A stretch of 64,000 nucleotides of DNA from Bacillota bacterium (GCA_023455425.1 JAEYCM010000030.1:62001-126000), one strand, 5' to 3'; shown: positions 41,387-51,640, counted from the first letter of the stretch. Notes: generated from the letters alone by a model not told the origin. Translations and numbers: made by a program.

Positions 41387-42424
41387 ATGCAAAACAAAGC
41401 CTTTTATATGACTCAAACCAATCACATGGAGCTGCGCGAAATCCCCGTGCCCGAACCCAAGCCCAAAGAGGTGCTCATTAAAATCGAGTATGTGGGGATC
41501 TGCGGTTCCGATTCCCATTATTACGAGTTTGGCAGCATCGGCAGCTTTGTCGTAACGGGCGATTTTATCTTGGGGCACGAATGCGCGGGCACGGTGGTAG
41601 GCCTTGGGGAAGGCGTGACCCACCTTGCGGTCGGAGACCGCGTTGCATTGGAGCCGGGAATCACCTGCGGCCAATGCCATTACTGCAAGAGCGGAAAATA
41701 CAACCTCTGCCCGGATGTGGAGTTCTTAGCGACGCCGCCATATGATGGCTGCCTGATGCAGTACATGACGTTCCCGGAAAACATGTGCTTCAAGCTTCCT
41801 GAAAACGTCTCCACCAAGGAAGGCGCGCTGGTGGAACCGCTTGCGGTGGGGATGCACGCGGCAAATCAGGGCGCAGTCGGCGTCGGGGACTCGGTCGTGA
41901 TACTGGGTTCCGGCTGCATTGGCCTGATGACGCTGCTCGCCGCCAAAGCCCATGGGGCCGGAAAAGTAATCGTAACGGATGTCTTAGACAAACGCCTTGC
42001 GATTGCAAAGAAACTGGGTGCGGATCTTGTCGTCAACGCGGCGGAGCAGGACGTATTGGAAATCGCCCGCACGCTCAATGGCGGCGAAGGCCCCGACGTT
42101 GTATTTGAGACCGCGGGCAGCGACAGAACCATCGCGCAGACGCCTTATCTGGTGCGCCGCGGCGGCCGTATCGTGCTTGTCGGCCTGGCCGGCAAAGACA
42201 TCGTTCCCTTTGACTTCTCTCAGATCATGGCAAAAGAAGCCAGCATTGAGTCCGTGTTCCGTTACCGCAATATTTATCCTGCCGCCATCGCGGCGATCGC
42301 CGCCGGCAAAATCGACGTCTCCGGCATTGTCTCGCATGAATTTGATTTTGAGAACACCCCGGAAGCTTTCGACTACGCCAGCCATCACAAATCCGACGTG
42401 ATCAAGGCCGTGATCAAGCTGTAA
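41387..42424 (+). CDS. zinc polyol dehydrogenase (xylitol/sorbitol dehydrogenase-like)
   Basis: NAD-dependent oxidation of a polyol to a ketose, such as xylitol to D-xylulose. Medium-chain dehydrogenase, 345 residues. Catalytic zinc ligands in GICGSD and LGHECAGTV, the structural zinc cluster CGQCHYCKSGKYNLC, and the NAD-binding motif VILGSGCIGLMTLLAA. It is the last gene of the transporter operon, and its product would be the substrate of the divergent xylB. Xylitol is the best guess; D-arabitol or sorbitol are possible. Confidence 0.9.
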   Translation: MQNKAFYMTQTNHMELREIPVPEPKPKEVLIKIEYVGICGSDSHYYEFGSIGSFVVTGDFILGHECAGTVVGLGEGVTHLAVGDRVALEPGITCGQCHYCKSGKYNLCPDVEFLATPPYDGCLMQYMTFPENMCFKLPENVSTKEGALVEPLAVGMHAANQGAVGVGDSVVILGSGCIGLMTLLAAKAHGAGKVIVTDVLDKRLAIAKKLGADLVVNAAEQDVLEIARTLNGGEGPDVVFETAGSDRTIAQTPYLVRRGGRIVLVGLAGKDIVPFDFSQIMAKEASIESVFRYRNIYPAAIAAIAAGKIDVSGIVSHEFDFENTPEAFDYASHHKSDVIKAVIKL

Positions 42425-42471
42425 TGTTTATCCCGGATAAAATGGACATCGGTTAACATGCATGCAAACGT

Positions 42472-42507
42472 AAGCTGACGCCTTCCCTTGGAGGCGTCAG
42501 CTTTTTC
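42472..42507 (+). terminator. terminator of the polyol operon
   Basis: AAGCTGACGCC (42472-42482) / GGCGTCAGCTT with an 8 to 10 base loop, followed by TTTC. Confidence 0.85.
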
Positions 42508-42565
42508 ATTGGGCATTGTTTCGGTTTGTTTCCGGAAGTTCCGGCTGGAAACAAAAACGCGCGGC

Positions 42566-44110
42566 TTATTTTTTCTTCAGCTTATCCTCATACATGTTTT
42601 GATCCACGATTGCGATCATCTGATCCATATTGAGGTCCATTTCGGGCCGGTAAGAGAAGATCCCCATACTTGCGTTGACCGGATACGGCTTATAGTGTTC
42701 CCCGTTCAACGTTTCAAACCTTTGGGCAATCCTGCGGCGGGTCCCTTCTGCTTCCTGTTCATCATCGGTATGAAACAGTATGATAAATTCATCGCCGCCG
42801 TAGCGGAACATGGTATCGTTGGGTTTAATTTCTTCCCCGATTATTCTGCAAACATCAACAATGAAGGCATCCCCCTCCACATGGCCGAATTGGTCGTTCA
42901 CCATTTTAAGATTGTCCATGTCAAAAAAGCAAAGTTGAAATCCTGTTTTTTCGTGTTGGGCGGCCTCAAGCCTTCTTCTTACAAGGTCCATACCGACCCT
43001 TCTGTTCAGTACGCCCGTCAGGCTGTCCATAGACGCATTGATGGTCAGTTCATGCTCCATCCTCCTGATTTCCGAGATATCCGCAACCCCGCTCAAAATA
43101 GCTCTTTCTCCAAAATAGTCGATCAGCTCATAATTTACGATCGCGCATTTCACTTGCCCGGACAGCGTCTTTTGCTCCACCACATAATCATTCACTTTTC
43201 CGTCAATCTCGAGCATGTTGCAGATGACGTCCAAGTCCGAGATATTTTCATAGAGATCCCGGTGATGAAGCACCGCGCACTGTTCTTTGGAAATTTCATA
43301 AAACAACATTGCCCTTTGATTCGCATATTGGATTTTTCCGTCCTCAAATCGGGATATAACCAATGGAAAAGGATTGATTTCAAACAATTTGATGAATGTC
43401 GCCTTATCCTCTTTGAGCATTTCTTCATTTAAGAAGTTTTTGACGTTATACCGGTACATGATCAGAAACAACACAAGCGCCACCAGGACCGTGGTGGTGG
43501 AATTGAATATTTTGACCGCAATCGTGCTGTTTTGATAGATAGATAAAAGGGCCGCCGCAAAGCAGATATGAACAAACCCGTATATCCCCAATATCCATTT
43601 GGGGTACATCGGAACGACCAGCGCCACTACAAGAACCACCAGAACATAGGCGTCAATGTTTCCGGTGTATCGCTGGCTGTTAAAAGACATCGCCGCCGCC
43701 GTCAGCAATGTGAGGAACGCTTCGGAAAGAATTGCCGCTTTGGCAAAATAAGAAAGACGGTATCGTTCCGATTTTTCAATTGCTCTGTAAATGATAATAT
43801 ATCCAAACGAGCATACCAGCCCCGCAATGTGTATGGATAAAAGCGTCTGACGATACAGCACGTCGGCTGTGGCATCCCTCTTCAAAATGATATCAAGAAA
43901 AAAACTGAAAAGACACGCAACAAACGTGAGCCAATTGAACAGCTTGGCGCGTTGTAAACCGACTGCGGTGTATTTCCTTTTAAATTCCGCATTGTTTTTA
44001 AAATCCGTATTTAAAAATAAACGCTCGGAAAGTCTATGGAAAAATTGCATGGTACGCTTTGCCAGACACCCTTCCGTTATCGTCTTTGATTTTGGGCTTT
44101 TATTTTGCAT
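42566..44110 (-). CDS. membrane diguanylate cyclase (GGDEF) with PAS domain
   Basis: Makes cyclic di-GMP from two GTP. About 514 residues: six N-terminal spans (residues about 55 to 220), a PAS-type domain (about 235 to 345) and a GGDEF domain (about 350 to 510). The active-site motif RYGGDEFI is intact. The product-inhibition RxxD site is KPND here, so feedback inhibition may be weak. The start is uncertain: no ribosome site is evident at ATG 44110, and ATG 44050 is an alternative. It stands alone. Confidence 0.88.
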   Translation of the reverse strand: MQNKSPKSKTITEGCLAKRTMQFFHRLSERLFLNTDFKNNAEFKRKYTAVGLQRAKLFNWLTFVACLFSFFLDIILKRDATADVLYRQTLLSIHIAGLVCSFGYIIIYRAIEKSERYRLSYFAKAAILSEAFLTLLTAAAMSFNSQRYTGNIDAYVLVVLVVALVVPMYPKWILGIYGFVHICFAAALLSIYQNSTIAVKIFNSTTTVLVALVLFLIMYRYNVKNFLNEEMLKEDKATFIKLFEINPFPLVISRFEDGKIQYANQRAMLFYEISKEQCAVLHHRDLYENISDLDVICNMLEIDGKVNDYVVEQKTLSGQVKCAIVNYELIDYFGERAILSGVADISEIRRMEHELTINASMDSLTGVLNRRVGMDLVRRRLEAAQHEKTGFQLCFFDMDNLKMVNDQFGHVEGDAFIVDVCRIIGEEIKPNDTMFRYGGDEFIILFHTDDEQEAEGTRRRIAQRFETLNGEHYKPYPVNASMGIFSYRPEMDLNMDQMIAIVDQNMYEDKLKKK

Positions 44111-44291
44111 CAAAGCATATGCTTATAATCGTTATTCCCGCGCCTTGGTTTATATCTTATTTCGCGCATACCCTTTTATTATCTACCTCTCCTGTGAAAG
44201 TTACAAGATTTAGCTGCGCCGTTTCCGCTCATAAAAGCTCTGCGGCCTTAATCCGTTTGAACACGATACCATCGTCTCCCGGGTAAAAAGC

Positions 44292-44321
44292 AAAGCCCGT
44301 TCCGGAACGGAACGGGCTTTT
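44292..44321. terminator. perfect-stem terminator
   Basis: AAAGCCCGTTCC / GGAACGGGCTTT with a 5-base loop and a T. It lies between the start of the GGDEF gene and the small minus-strand frame at 44345, and would end transcription from that frame. Confidence 0.7.
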
Positions 44322-44344
44322 GCCATAGCCTGTTTTTCGTCATT

Positions 44345-44452
44345 TTAGCCGTTGTCCCTATGTGCGATATACTCCGCTATCTGGGTAAAGTCCGCCTGCG
44401 ACAGCCTCCCCGCCATGCCCTTCCCAAAGTAGGCCACGTCGTCAATCGCCAT
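44345..44452 (-). CDS. 35-residue open frame, possible gene fragment
   Basis: ATG 44452 has AGGA four bases upstream and the frame ends at TAA 44345, just before a good terminator on the same strand. The product (AYFGKGMAGRLSQADFTQIA in its middle) looks like a piece of a folded protein. A small gene or a fragment; nothing else is seen in 44453-44655. Confidence 0.35.
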   Translation of the reverse strand: MAIDDVAYFGKGMAGRLSQADFTQIAEYIAHRDNG

Positions 44453-44655
44453 TCTTTCCTATGTTCAATCACAATCCGTTAAAACTAATGATGGCATGAA
44501 AATCGCATCAAACCAAAGATATCTTTGCGGTCCAGCCCGTTTTTGTCTACAATAAAGCATATTTCTCTTTGTATCCCGCCGCGGCAAGGACGCGCCTGAT
44601 TGCCGATTGATTGCCCTTGCGAGCGGGTAATTTAGAAGAAAAAGCAGGGGGCCGT

Positions 44656-45603
44656 ATGATCGTTTGCACCTTACCGCAGGACCTGATGCAGGAAAAACAC
44701 TACCGTTATTTTGAGCAGCGGACGAGGACCAGGATTGTTCCCGCCATTACGCACGAAGAACGCGCGCGGCTCATCCCGCAGGCGGAAATTTTATTGTCCT
44801 TTCCCTCCACCGTAAAAAAATACATCGCACAGGTGGAAACACTCAAATGGGTATTCTGCATGTCCGCAGGCGTAGAGGAGCTGCCGTTTGACGAGCTGAT
44901 GGAACGAAAGATCGTCGTCTCCAACGCAAGCGGCGTGCACGCCGAGCAGATGTCCGAGCACACGCTGGGCGTCATGATCGCATTTTGCCGGGAATTTCAC
45001 ACGCTGATGAAAAACCAGTTTGCAAACAAGTGGGAGCGCCGGATGGACGTAGACGAGCTTTCCGGCAAAACCCTGTGCGTGATTGGCACAGGCAGCGTGG
45101 GCCGGGAGATCGCCCGCAAGGCAAAAGCCTTTTATATGAACGTCATCGGCGTGAAAAGCATCCCCGCAACGCTGCCCGACTTTGACGAAATCTATCCGTC
45201 CACACGCCTGCGCGACGCGCTACAAGCATCCGATTATATCGTTCTGATCGCGCCGCTGACCGACGCGACCTACCACATGATCGGCTTAAGCGAGTTTCAA
45301 TGCATGAAGCCAAGCGCCGTGTTCATCAATATTTCAAGAGGCGATACCGTCGATGAAGAGGCCCTGCTGATGGCCCTGGAGAACGGCTGGATCAAAGGCG
45401 CGGGATTGGATGTGTTCCATGAAGAACCGCTTCCGCAGGAAAGCAGGCTCTGGAAGCTCGATAACGTGATTTTAACACCGCATAATTCCGGCCTGAGCCG
45501 GCATTATTTCCAAAAATGCGTGGCGCTTTTTGCGGACGCGTATGAGCGTTTCATCTCCGGGCATGGCGTTCTCAACCAAATCGACCTAAAAAAAGGGTAT
45601 TGA
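44656..45603 (+). CDS. D-2-hydroxyacid dehydrogenase family protein
   Basis: NAD(P)-dependent interconversion of a 2-hydroxyacid and a 2-oxoacid. 315 residues from ATG 44656 (AGGGGG 4 bases upstream). Nucleotide-binding motif LCVIGTGSVGREIA near residue 135, and the catalytic Arg in INISRGDTVDE, Glu in DVFHEEPLP and His in LTPHNSG. It is most like glyoxylate/hydroxypyruvate reductase-type members. It stands alone, with no operon partner. Confidence 0.88.
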   Translation: MIVCTLPQDLMQEKHYRYFEQRTRTRIVPAITHEERARLIPQAEILLSFPSTVKKYIAQVETLKWVFCMSAGVEELPFDELMERKIVVSNASGVHAEQMSEHTLGVMIAFCREFHTLMKNQFANKWERRMDVDELSGKTLCVIGTGSVGREIARKAKAFYMNVIGVKSIPATLPDFDEIYPSTRLRDALQASDYIVLIAPLTDATYHMIGLSEFQCMKPSAVFINISRGDTVDEEALLMALENGWIKGAGLDVFHEEPLPQESRLWKLDNVILTPHNSGLSRHYFQKCVALFADAYERFISGHGVLNQIDLKKGY

Positions 45604-45625
45604 TAGGAAACGCAAAGGCAGACCG

Positions 45626-46189
45626 TTATGGGGCCGTTTGAACGGCAGGCTGAAGCAGAGGGCTTTCCGTTCGAGTCGGCAACTGAAAGTGCATGGCGAT
45701 GCCCTCGACCATATAATTCGAAATTTGCTGCGCATTGAAATGCGCGGCATCAAATTGCTCAATGGCTCCACGGAAATCTTCTTCCCGCAGCCTCCACAGC
45801 AAGGTCTCTTCCAAAAGGAACCGTTGGTAGAGAAGTTCCATCCATGTCGCCATGTCCCAGTGTGGATTGATGGAGGCAAGGAATTGCGCAATTTCACTCG
45901 CATTTCCATACCACACGGTTCTTTGTTCTTCCGCGTTTTGCCCAGTTCTGACGATGGCCGCAAGTTCCGAGAGCAGCAGGATATGCCGCGTCAACAGTTC
46001 CTGAAACCGCCTTGCGTTTCCCTCTCCGTAAAACGGAACAAATACATCGGCAAATTCGGCTGCGTTGCGCAGGATACGGGAAGCGACATATCCTGAGCCG
46101 CGCTGGCTGTACATTAGGTTCAGGATATAATATCTGGTCCAAAACAGGAAATCAATCCATAAGTCCCGGATTCTTTCGTCCCAGTCCAT
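45626..46189 (-). CDS. conserved all-helical protein, unknown function
   Basis: A 187-residue protein without membrane spans or cysteines. It is rich in Trp, Arg and Glu and probably all-helical. The pattern RDLWIDFLFWTRYYILNLMY, then SRILRNAAEFADVFVPFYG and ASINPHWDMATWMELLYQRF matches a Bacillota family that I recall being labelled, without good reason, as acetylglutamate kinase. It lacks any kinase motif. Convergent with the dehydrogenase at 44656, with 22 bases between stops. Confidence 0.65.
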   Translation of the reverse strand: MDWDERIRDLWIDFLFWTRYYILNLMYSQRGSGYVASRILRNAAEFADVFVPFYGEGNARRFQELLTRHILLLSELAAIVRTGQNAEEQRTVWYGNASEIAQFLASINPHWDMATWMELLYQRFLLEETLLWRLREEDFRGAIEQFDAAHFNAQQISNYMVEGIAMHFQLPTRTESPLLQPAVQTAP

Positions 46190-46328
46190 ATTTCAGTCCC
46201 GCCTTCCCCGTACTCCTTACAATATATGCAGATGAAACGACTTTCGGGCAAAATTGTGCAGGAAATGGAATGCAGTATAGCAATGATAAAAAGCAATAAG
46301 CCCGCTCAGGATCGGACTACATAAAAGA

Positions 46329-46434
46329 TGTCCGATTTGACGACATGCGCGTCAAACCGGACACTTGCGTTTGGGGTTGTTGCGCCAACCCAGAGCGGGA
46401 ATGTTCAAAGAAGCGGCATATGCCACTTCTTTGA
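46329..46434. repeat. palindromic repeat R3, copy 1
   Basis: A 13-bp-arm hairpin (GTCCGATTTGACG / CGTCAAACCGGAC), about 45 bases of spacer, then AGAAGCGGCATATGCCACTTCT. It matches copy 2 at 49273. It lies directly behind the metQ stop, while copy 2 lies behind sodA. The remaining stretch 46190-46328 holds no gene. Confidence 0.75.
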
Positions 46435-46440
46435 CAATGG

Positions 46441-47334
46441 TTAAAATACCGGCACGACAGCGCCCTGATAGGTGGTTTCGATATACGCCTTCACCTCGGG
46501 GCTGGTGGCCGCCTGCACAAGCGCCTGGATGGTCGGGTTGTTTTCGTTCCCGTTCTTTACGGCAATGAAGTTTGCAAACGTGGTCGCGGCGACGGAAGCA
46601 GGATCTTCTTTTGCAAGCGCGTCGGTCGCGGCGTTGAGCCCGGCCTGGATCGCAAAGTTGCCGTTAATGACGGCGATGTCCACATCCTGCAAGGAGCGGG
46701 TGAGCTGCTCCGCAGCGATTTCAATAATCTTGAGGTTCTTGGGATTTTCCACGATATCGTTGACGGTGGTATTGAGGTCAGCACCCTCTTTAAGTTTGAT
46801 CAGGCCCTGAGCCTCAAGCAGCAGCAGCGCGCGCGCTTCGTTGGTGGTATCGTTGGGGACCGCTACCTGCGCTTTATCGGCAAGCGCATCAAGAGAGGCG
46901 GTTTTGCCCGCATAGATGCCGAGCGGCTCAAAGTGGACGTTCACGACGGGTACGATATCCGTGCCCTGCTCCGCGTTGAACTGATCAAGATACGGCTTGT
47001 GCTGGAAGTAGTTTGCGTCCAGGTCTCCGCTGTCGAGCGCCAGGTTGGGCTGCACGTAATCCGTGAACTCCACAATCTGCAGATCATAGCCCTGGGCTGC
47101 GAGCAGTTCTTTTACAATGCTCAGGATTTCCGCGTGCGGGGTGGGCGTTGCGCCAATTTTAATCACGATGGGCGCGGGCGTCTCCGCCGGAGTTTCAGCG
47201 GGAGCTTCGGTAGGCTGGGCCGTTTCCGCCACGGGGGCCTGGGTCTGTTCGGGCGCTGCGGGAGCGGATGCGCAGCCTGCGAACAGGGCTACTGCGAGCA
47301 GGACTGCGGCAAACAAAGCGAGATACTTCTTCAT
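46441..47334 (-). CDS. metQ: methionine-binding lipoprotein
   Basis: Receptor of the methionine importer, 297 residues, start ATG 47334 behind GGAGG. Lipobox FAGC (Cys at residue 20), then an Ala/Pro/Thr/Glu tether to about residue 55 and the NlpA/MetQ fold (IKIGATPTPHAEIL, DLDANYFQHKPYLDQFN, VAVPNDTTNEARALLLLE). Third gene of the metNIQ unit, and the repeat R3 follows its stop. Confidence 0.92.
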   Translation of the reverse strand: MKKYLALFAAVLLAVALFAGCASAPAAPEQTQAPVAETAQPTEAPAETPAETPAPIVIKIGATPTPHAEILSIVKELLAAQGYDLQIVEFTDYVQPNLALDSGDLDANYFQHKPYLDQFNAEQGTDIVPVVNVHFEPLGIYAGKTASLDALADKAQVAVPNDTTNEARALLLLEAQGLIKLKEGADLNTTVNDIVENPKNLKIIEIAAEQLTRSLQDVDIAVINGNFAIQAGLNAATDALAKEDPASVAATTFANFIAVKNGNENNPTIQALVQAATSPEVKAYIETTYQGAVVPVF

Positions 47335-47356
47335 GTCTTTTTCCTCCAGTAATGAT

Positions 47357-48011
47357 TTAATTTTTTCTTTTATCCGAGCGCTTGGCAATTTTCATGCCAA
47401 CCTCCTGGAATATCTGTACAAGCACCACCAGCAGCGCGGCCGTTACCAGCATGATATCCGTCTGGTATCTGTTATAGCCGTAACGGATGGCGATATCGCC
47501 CAATCCGCCGCCGCCCACAAAGCCGGCCATGGCGGAATAGCCCAATATGGTGGTGATGGCGATGGCCCCGCCCACAAGGAGCGAAGGCCGTGCTTCCGAG
47601 AGCAGCACCTTGAATATGATCTGCGACGGGGAAGCCCCCATGGACTGCGCCGCCTCCACCACGCCGCGGTCCACCTCTTTAAAAGAGGATTCCACCAGCC
47701 GCGCAATGAACGGCGCTGCGGAAATCACCAACGGCACAATTGTCGCGTCGGAGCCGATGGTGGTCCCCGTAATAAACCGCGTGATGGGGGACACCGCAAG
47801 CAGCAGGATCAAAAACGGCAGGGACCGGACGATATTGATGAAAATATCCAGCGCTTTATAGAGCCAATGAACGGGGCGGATGCCGTCGCGCGCAGTCATC
47901 ACCAGCACAATGCCCAATGGCAACCCCAGCGCATAGGCAAGCAGGGTGGAGGCCACTACCATATACAACGTCTCGCCGATGCCCTTTACAATCATCTGCA
48001 CTACAGCGGGC

Positions 48012-48019
<8 letters not shown>
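47357..48019 (-). CDS. metI: methionine ABC transporter permease
   Basis: Membrane subunit, 220 residues, five or six spans. The MetI family segments GIGETLYMVVASTLLAY, NIVRSLPFLILLLA and the coupling loop VVEAAQSMGASPSQIIFKVL are present. It overlaps metN by 8 bases and lies 22 bases before metQ. Confidence 0.93.
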
Positions 48020-49031
<1,012 letters not shown>

Positions 49032-49133
49032 ATCTTCTTCCCTGTCGGCTACCTTGCCAGGCCGGGATATTTTCCCCGCCCGCAGGAAAGCATGCTCCAT
49101 CGCATTATTTCATATTAAAACTATATGAATATT

Positions 49134-49162
49134 AGGATATATCTTTCGAATGCTAATGTCAA
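49134..49162 (-). promoter_or_regulatory. promoter of metNIQ
   Basis: On the minus strand TTGACA (49162-49157), a 17-base spacer and TATCCT (49139-49134), about 100 bases before metN. Confidence 0.6.
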
Positions 49163-49272
49163 GGGCAGTGAAAGAATATATTATGTGCAATCTATATCCG
49201 TCACATGAGGCATACCCGTTACCCGCATAGCAGGACGCCCCGCTGCCCTCAAAAGCGTAAGCCGTCAAAACA

Positions 49273-49376
49273 CGTCCGATTTGACGAAATGCGCGTCAAA
49301 TCGGACACCTTGCGTAGGGATGCAACGTCAGCCCTGCACGGAAAAACCCGAAAAAGTGGCATATGCCACTTTTTCG
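49273..49376. repeat. palindromic repeat R3, copy 2
   Basis: GTCCGATTTGACG (49274-49286) / CGTCAAATCGGAC (49294-49306), then a 28-base perfect palindrome at 49349-49376 centred on GGCATATGCC. Same order and direction as copy 1. The two copies bracket metNIQ. Confidence 0.8.
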
Positions 49377-49377
49377 A

Positions 49378-49410
49378 AAAGTAAACGCCCCGCGGGATAA
49401 CCGCGGGGCG
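49378..49410 (-). terminator. terminator of sodA
   Basis: CGCCCCGCGG / CCGCGGGGCG with a 5-base loop; on the minus strand it runs into TTTACTTTT. Confidence 0.8.
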
Positions 49411-49435
49411 CTCAAATTTCTGTTTATATGAATGT

Positions 49436-50056
49436 TTATTTGCGCGCGGCGTCGTACAGCTTTGCGACTGCCGCCCAGTCCACCACGTTCCAGAACGCCT
49501 TCACATAATCGGCGCGCAGGTTTTTGTATTTGAGATAATACGCGTGCTCCCAGACGTCGATGCCGAGGATGGGTATGAGGCCCTTGCCTTCCATCAGCGG
49601 GTTATCCTGGTTGGGAGAGGAACTGACACTCAGTTTGCCGGAAGCGTCCGTACTCACCCAGGCCCAGCCGGAACCAAACCGGCCGATGGCCGCCGCGGTC
49701 GCCTTTTCCTTTAGGGCGTCGATGCCGCCGAAATCGGCGTTGATCTGCTTGAGAAGAGCGCCGTCCGGGTCCCCGCCGCCGTTGGGGGAAAGGGTGCCGA
49801 AATAGAGGTTGTGGTTATAAAAACCACCGCCGTTGTTGCGGATGGCGGTACGCAGGCCCTCATCCGCAATGGAGGAAAGGTCCCCTAAAACCGCCTCAAT
49901 GGCTTTTCCCGCAAGCGCGGGGTCTTTTTCCAGCGCCGCGTTCAGGTTGTTGGTGTACGTTGCATGGTGCTTGGTATAATGCGTGATCATAGTGAGCTCG
50001 TCAATATGGGGCTCAAGCGCTTTAAAATCGTATGTCAATGCGATCTGTTTCAACAT
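49436..50056 (-). CDS. sodA: superoxide dismutase (Fe/Mn)
   Basis: Converts superoxide to oxygen and hydrogen peroxide in the cytoplasm. 206 residues. The four metal ligands are visible: His in MITHYTKHH, His in [11 protein letters not shown], and Asp and His in [13 protein letters not shown]. The sequence does not decide between Fe and Mn. It lies 69 bases after the flavodiiron gene in the same direction, so together they form an oxygen-defence unit typical of anaerobes. Confidence 0.93.
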   Translation of the reverse strand: MLKQIALTYDFKALEPHIDELTMITHYTKHHATYTNNLNAALEKDPALAGKAIEAVLGDLSSIADEGLRTAIRNNGGGFYNHNLYFGTLSPNGGGDPDGALLKQINADFGGIDALKEKATAAAIGRFGSGWAWVSTDASGKLSVSSSPNQDNPLMEGKGLIPILGIDVWEHAYYLKYKNLRADYVKAFWNVVDWAAVAKLYDAARK

Positions 50057-50125
50057 GGTTCAATACTCCTTTTTCCGTATTTTTTCTTGCTGTTATTTCC
50101 ACGCCGGTTACGGCGGAGTGCGCGT

Positions 50126-51325
50126 TTATGGCGCAAGCACGGAGGCTGCGATGGCGTCGGCAAGCGGGTCGAGTTCCGTCTCGGATTTTAAGGAGGAGCG
50201 GATATCCAACGTGCCCAGGATCGTAATCTCCTTCATGGCTTTTAATCGTTCGTCCATCCCTTTGAGTGCGGCGCTTGCCCAGGTATGGTTGCCGATGATG
50301 GCGGCGGATCTATTCTGCATGTTGAGTACGGAAAGCTCATGCAGCACGGTATCCATGCCATAGTAAAGCGACATATTGTAGGTTGGCGAGCCAATGACAA
50401 AATGGCTGTATTTCCATACATCAGCAATGATATAGGAGGCGTGCGTGTTGCTCACGTCATACATGCGCATATCCGTTACCCCCCGCTCTGCCAGCTTGTT
50501 TGCCAACGCCAGCATCGCGTTTTCCGTGTTGCCGTACATGGATGCGTAAAAGAGCACCACGCCCTTTTGTTCCGGGATATACCGGCTCCACCTGTCGTAC
50601 TTCTCCAGCAGGTACCAAAGATTTTCCCGCCAGACCGGCCCGTGCAGCGGGCAGATGATGTGGATGGGCAAATCGCGCAGTTTATTGAGCGCCGCCTGCA
50701 CCTGCGCGCCAAAGCGCCCTACGATATTGGCGTAGTAGCGGCGCGCTTCGTCTAAAAACAGGTTTTCAATGTCCATTTCATCCGCAAACAGGTTGCCGGA
50801 AAGCGCGCCAAACGCGCCGAACGCATCCGCGGAAAACAGGATTTTACTTGTTATCTCATAGGTCATCATCACTTCCGGCCAATGTACCATGGGGGCCATA
50901 TAGAAGCGGAGCGCGGTCTTCCCCAGCGGGAGTTCCTCTCCTTCCTTTACTTCAAGCTGGTTCCCCGAGATATCCATGCCGTAATACTGCCGGAAGAACT
51001 GGAAGGTCATTTTATTGCCCACCACTTTCACGTTCGGGTACCGGCGGACAAGCTCTTCAATATTCGCGCAATGGTCGGGCTCCATATGGTTGATCACCAG
51101 GTAATCAAGCGCCCGGCCATTCAATACATGCGCCACGTTCTCCAGGTACTGCGCGCTGACGGAAGAATCCACCGTATCCAAAATGGCGGTCTTTTCATCC
51201 AGCACCAGGTACGAGTTATAGGCTACGCCGTTGGTGAGCGGGAACATGTTTTCAAACCGTGAAATCCGTCTGTCATTCGCCCCGACCCAATACACCTGTT
51301 CCGTAACCTTCCGTACGCTTTGCAT
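50126..51325 (-). CDS. flavodiiron protein (A-type, FprA-like)
   Basis: Reduces O2 to water (or NO to N2O) with electrons from rubredoxin or a similar donor. 399 residues from ATG 51325 behind AGGAGG. The metallo-beta-lactamase-like domain (residues 1 to about 250) has the di-iron ligands HMEPDH, VHWPEVMM, SADAFG and CPLHGPVW. The flavodoxin domain (about 255 to 399) has the FMN loop YASMYGNTENA. It lies upstream of sodA. The frame is open to 51403, but without a ribosome site there. Confidence 0.92.
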   Translation of the reverse strand: MQSVRKVTEQVYWVGANDRRISRFENMFPLTNGVAYNSYLVLDEKTAILDTVDSSVSAQYLENVAHVLNGRALDYLVINHMEPDHCANIEELVRRYPNVKVVGNKMTFQFFRQYYGMDISGNQLEVKEGEELPLGKTALRFYMAPMVHWPEVMMTYEITSKILFSADAFGAFGALSGNLFADEMDIENLFLDEARRYYANIVGRFGAQVQAALNKLRDLPIHIICPLHGPVWRENLWYLLEKYDRWSRYIPEQKGVVLFYASMYGNTENAMLALANKLAERGVTDMRMYDVSNTHASYIIADVWKYSHFVIGSPTYNMSLYYGMDTVLHELSVLNMQNRSAAIIGNHTWASAALKGMDERLKAMKEITILGTLDIRSSLKSETELDPLADAIAASVLAP

Positions 51326-51457
51326 GTTCTTTTCCTCCTGACTTATTGATAACCAACCTTTTTGGTATGCATTCAAGCTATCACAAATATTTCTGATATA
51401 CAAGCAGGGGAATGGTTGATCCGCACTTTTATATATGCGGATATGCGCATTCCGGCA

Positions 51458-51485
51458 TGAAAAAACGCCGCAAAATTGCGGCGTT
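51458..51485 (-). terminator. terminator of the epimerase gene
   Basis: AACGCCGCAA / TTGCGGCGTT; on the minus strand it runs into TTTTTTC. It lies beyond the hairpin array that follows the epimerase stop. Confidence 0.8.
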
Positions 51486-51510
51486 CAGGTTATCCGAATG
51501 CTATTTATTC

Positions 51511-51632
51511 TTGGAGGCTCTGCCTCCAAACCTCCGTTTAGGGCCGTAACGGCCCTAAAAACCCATTCTTTCTAGATTGGGTTTCCAAAGGGACGTTACG
51601 TCCCTTTGGTGGAGTCAGGGGCAAAACCCCTG
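51511..51632. repeat. array of five successive hairpins
   Basis: Five hairpins with almost no bases between them: TTGGAGGC/GCCTCCAA (51511-51529), TTTAGGGCCGT/ACGGCCCTAAA (51537-51559), AAACCCA/TGGGTTT (51559-51584), CCAAAGGGACGT/ACGTCCCTTTGG (51585-51609) and CAGGGG/CCCCTG (51616-51632). It lies just behind the epimerase stop codon. Confidence 0.8.
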
Positions 51633-51640
51633 TAAAGGGC

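Noticed and set aside
49032..49272. SAM (S-box) riboswitch before metNIQ
   Set aside because: None of the conserved S-box stretches is visible; only an ordinary promoter is seen.
51511..51632. Possible CRISPR-like array
   Set aside because: The hairpins differ in sequence, there are no regular spacers, and no cas genes are in the window.
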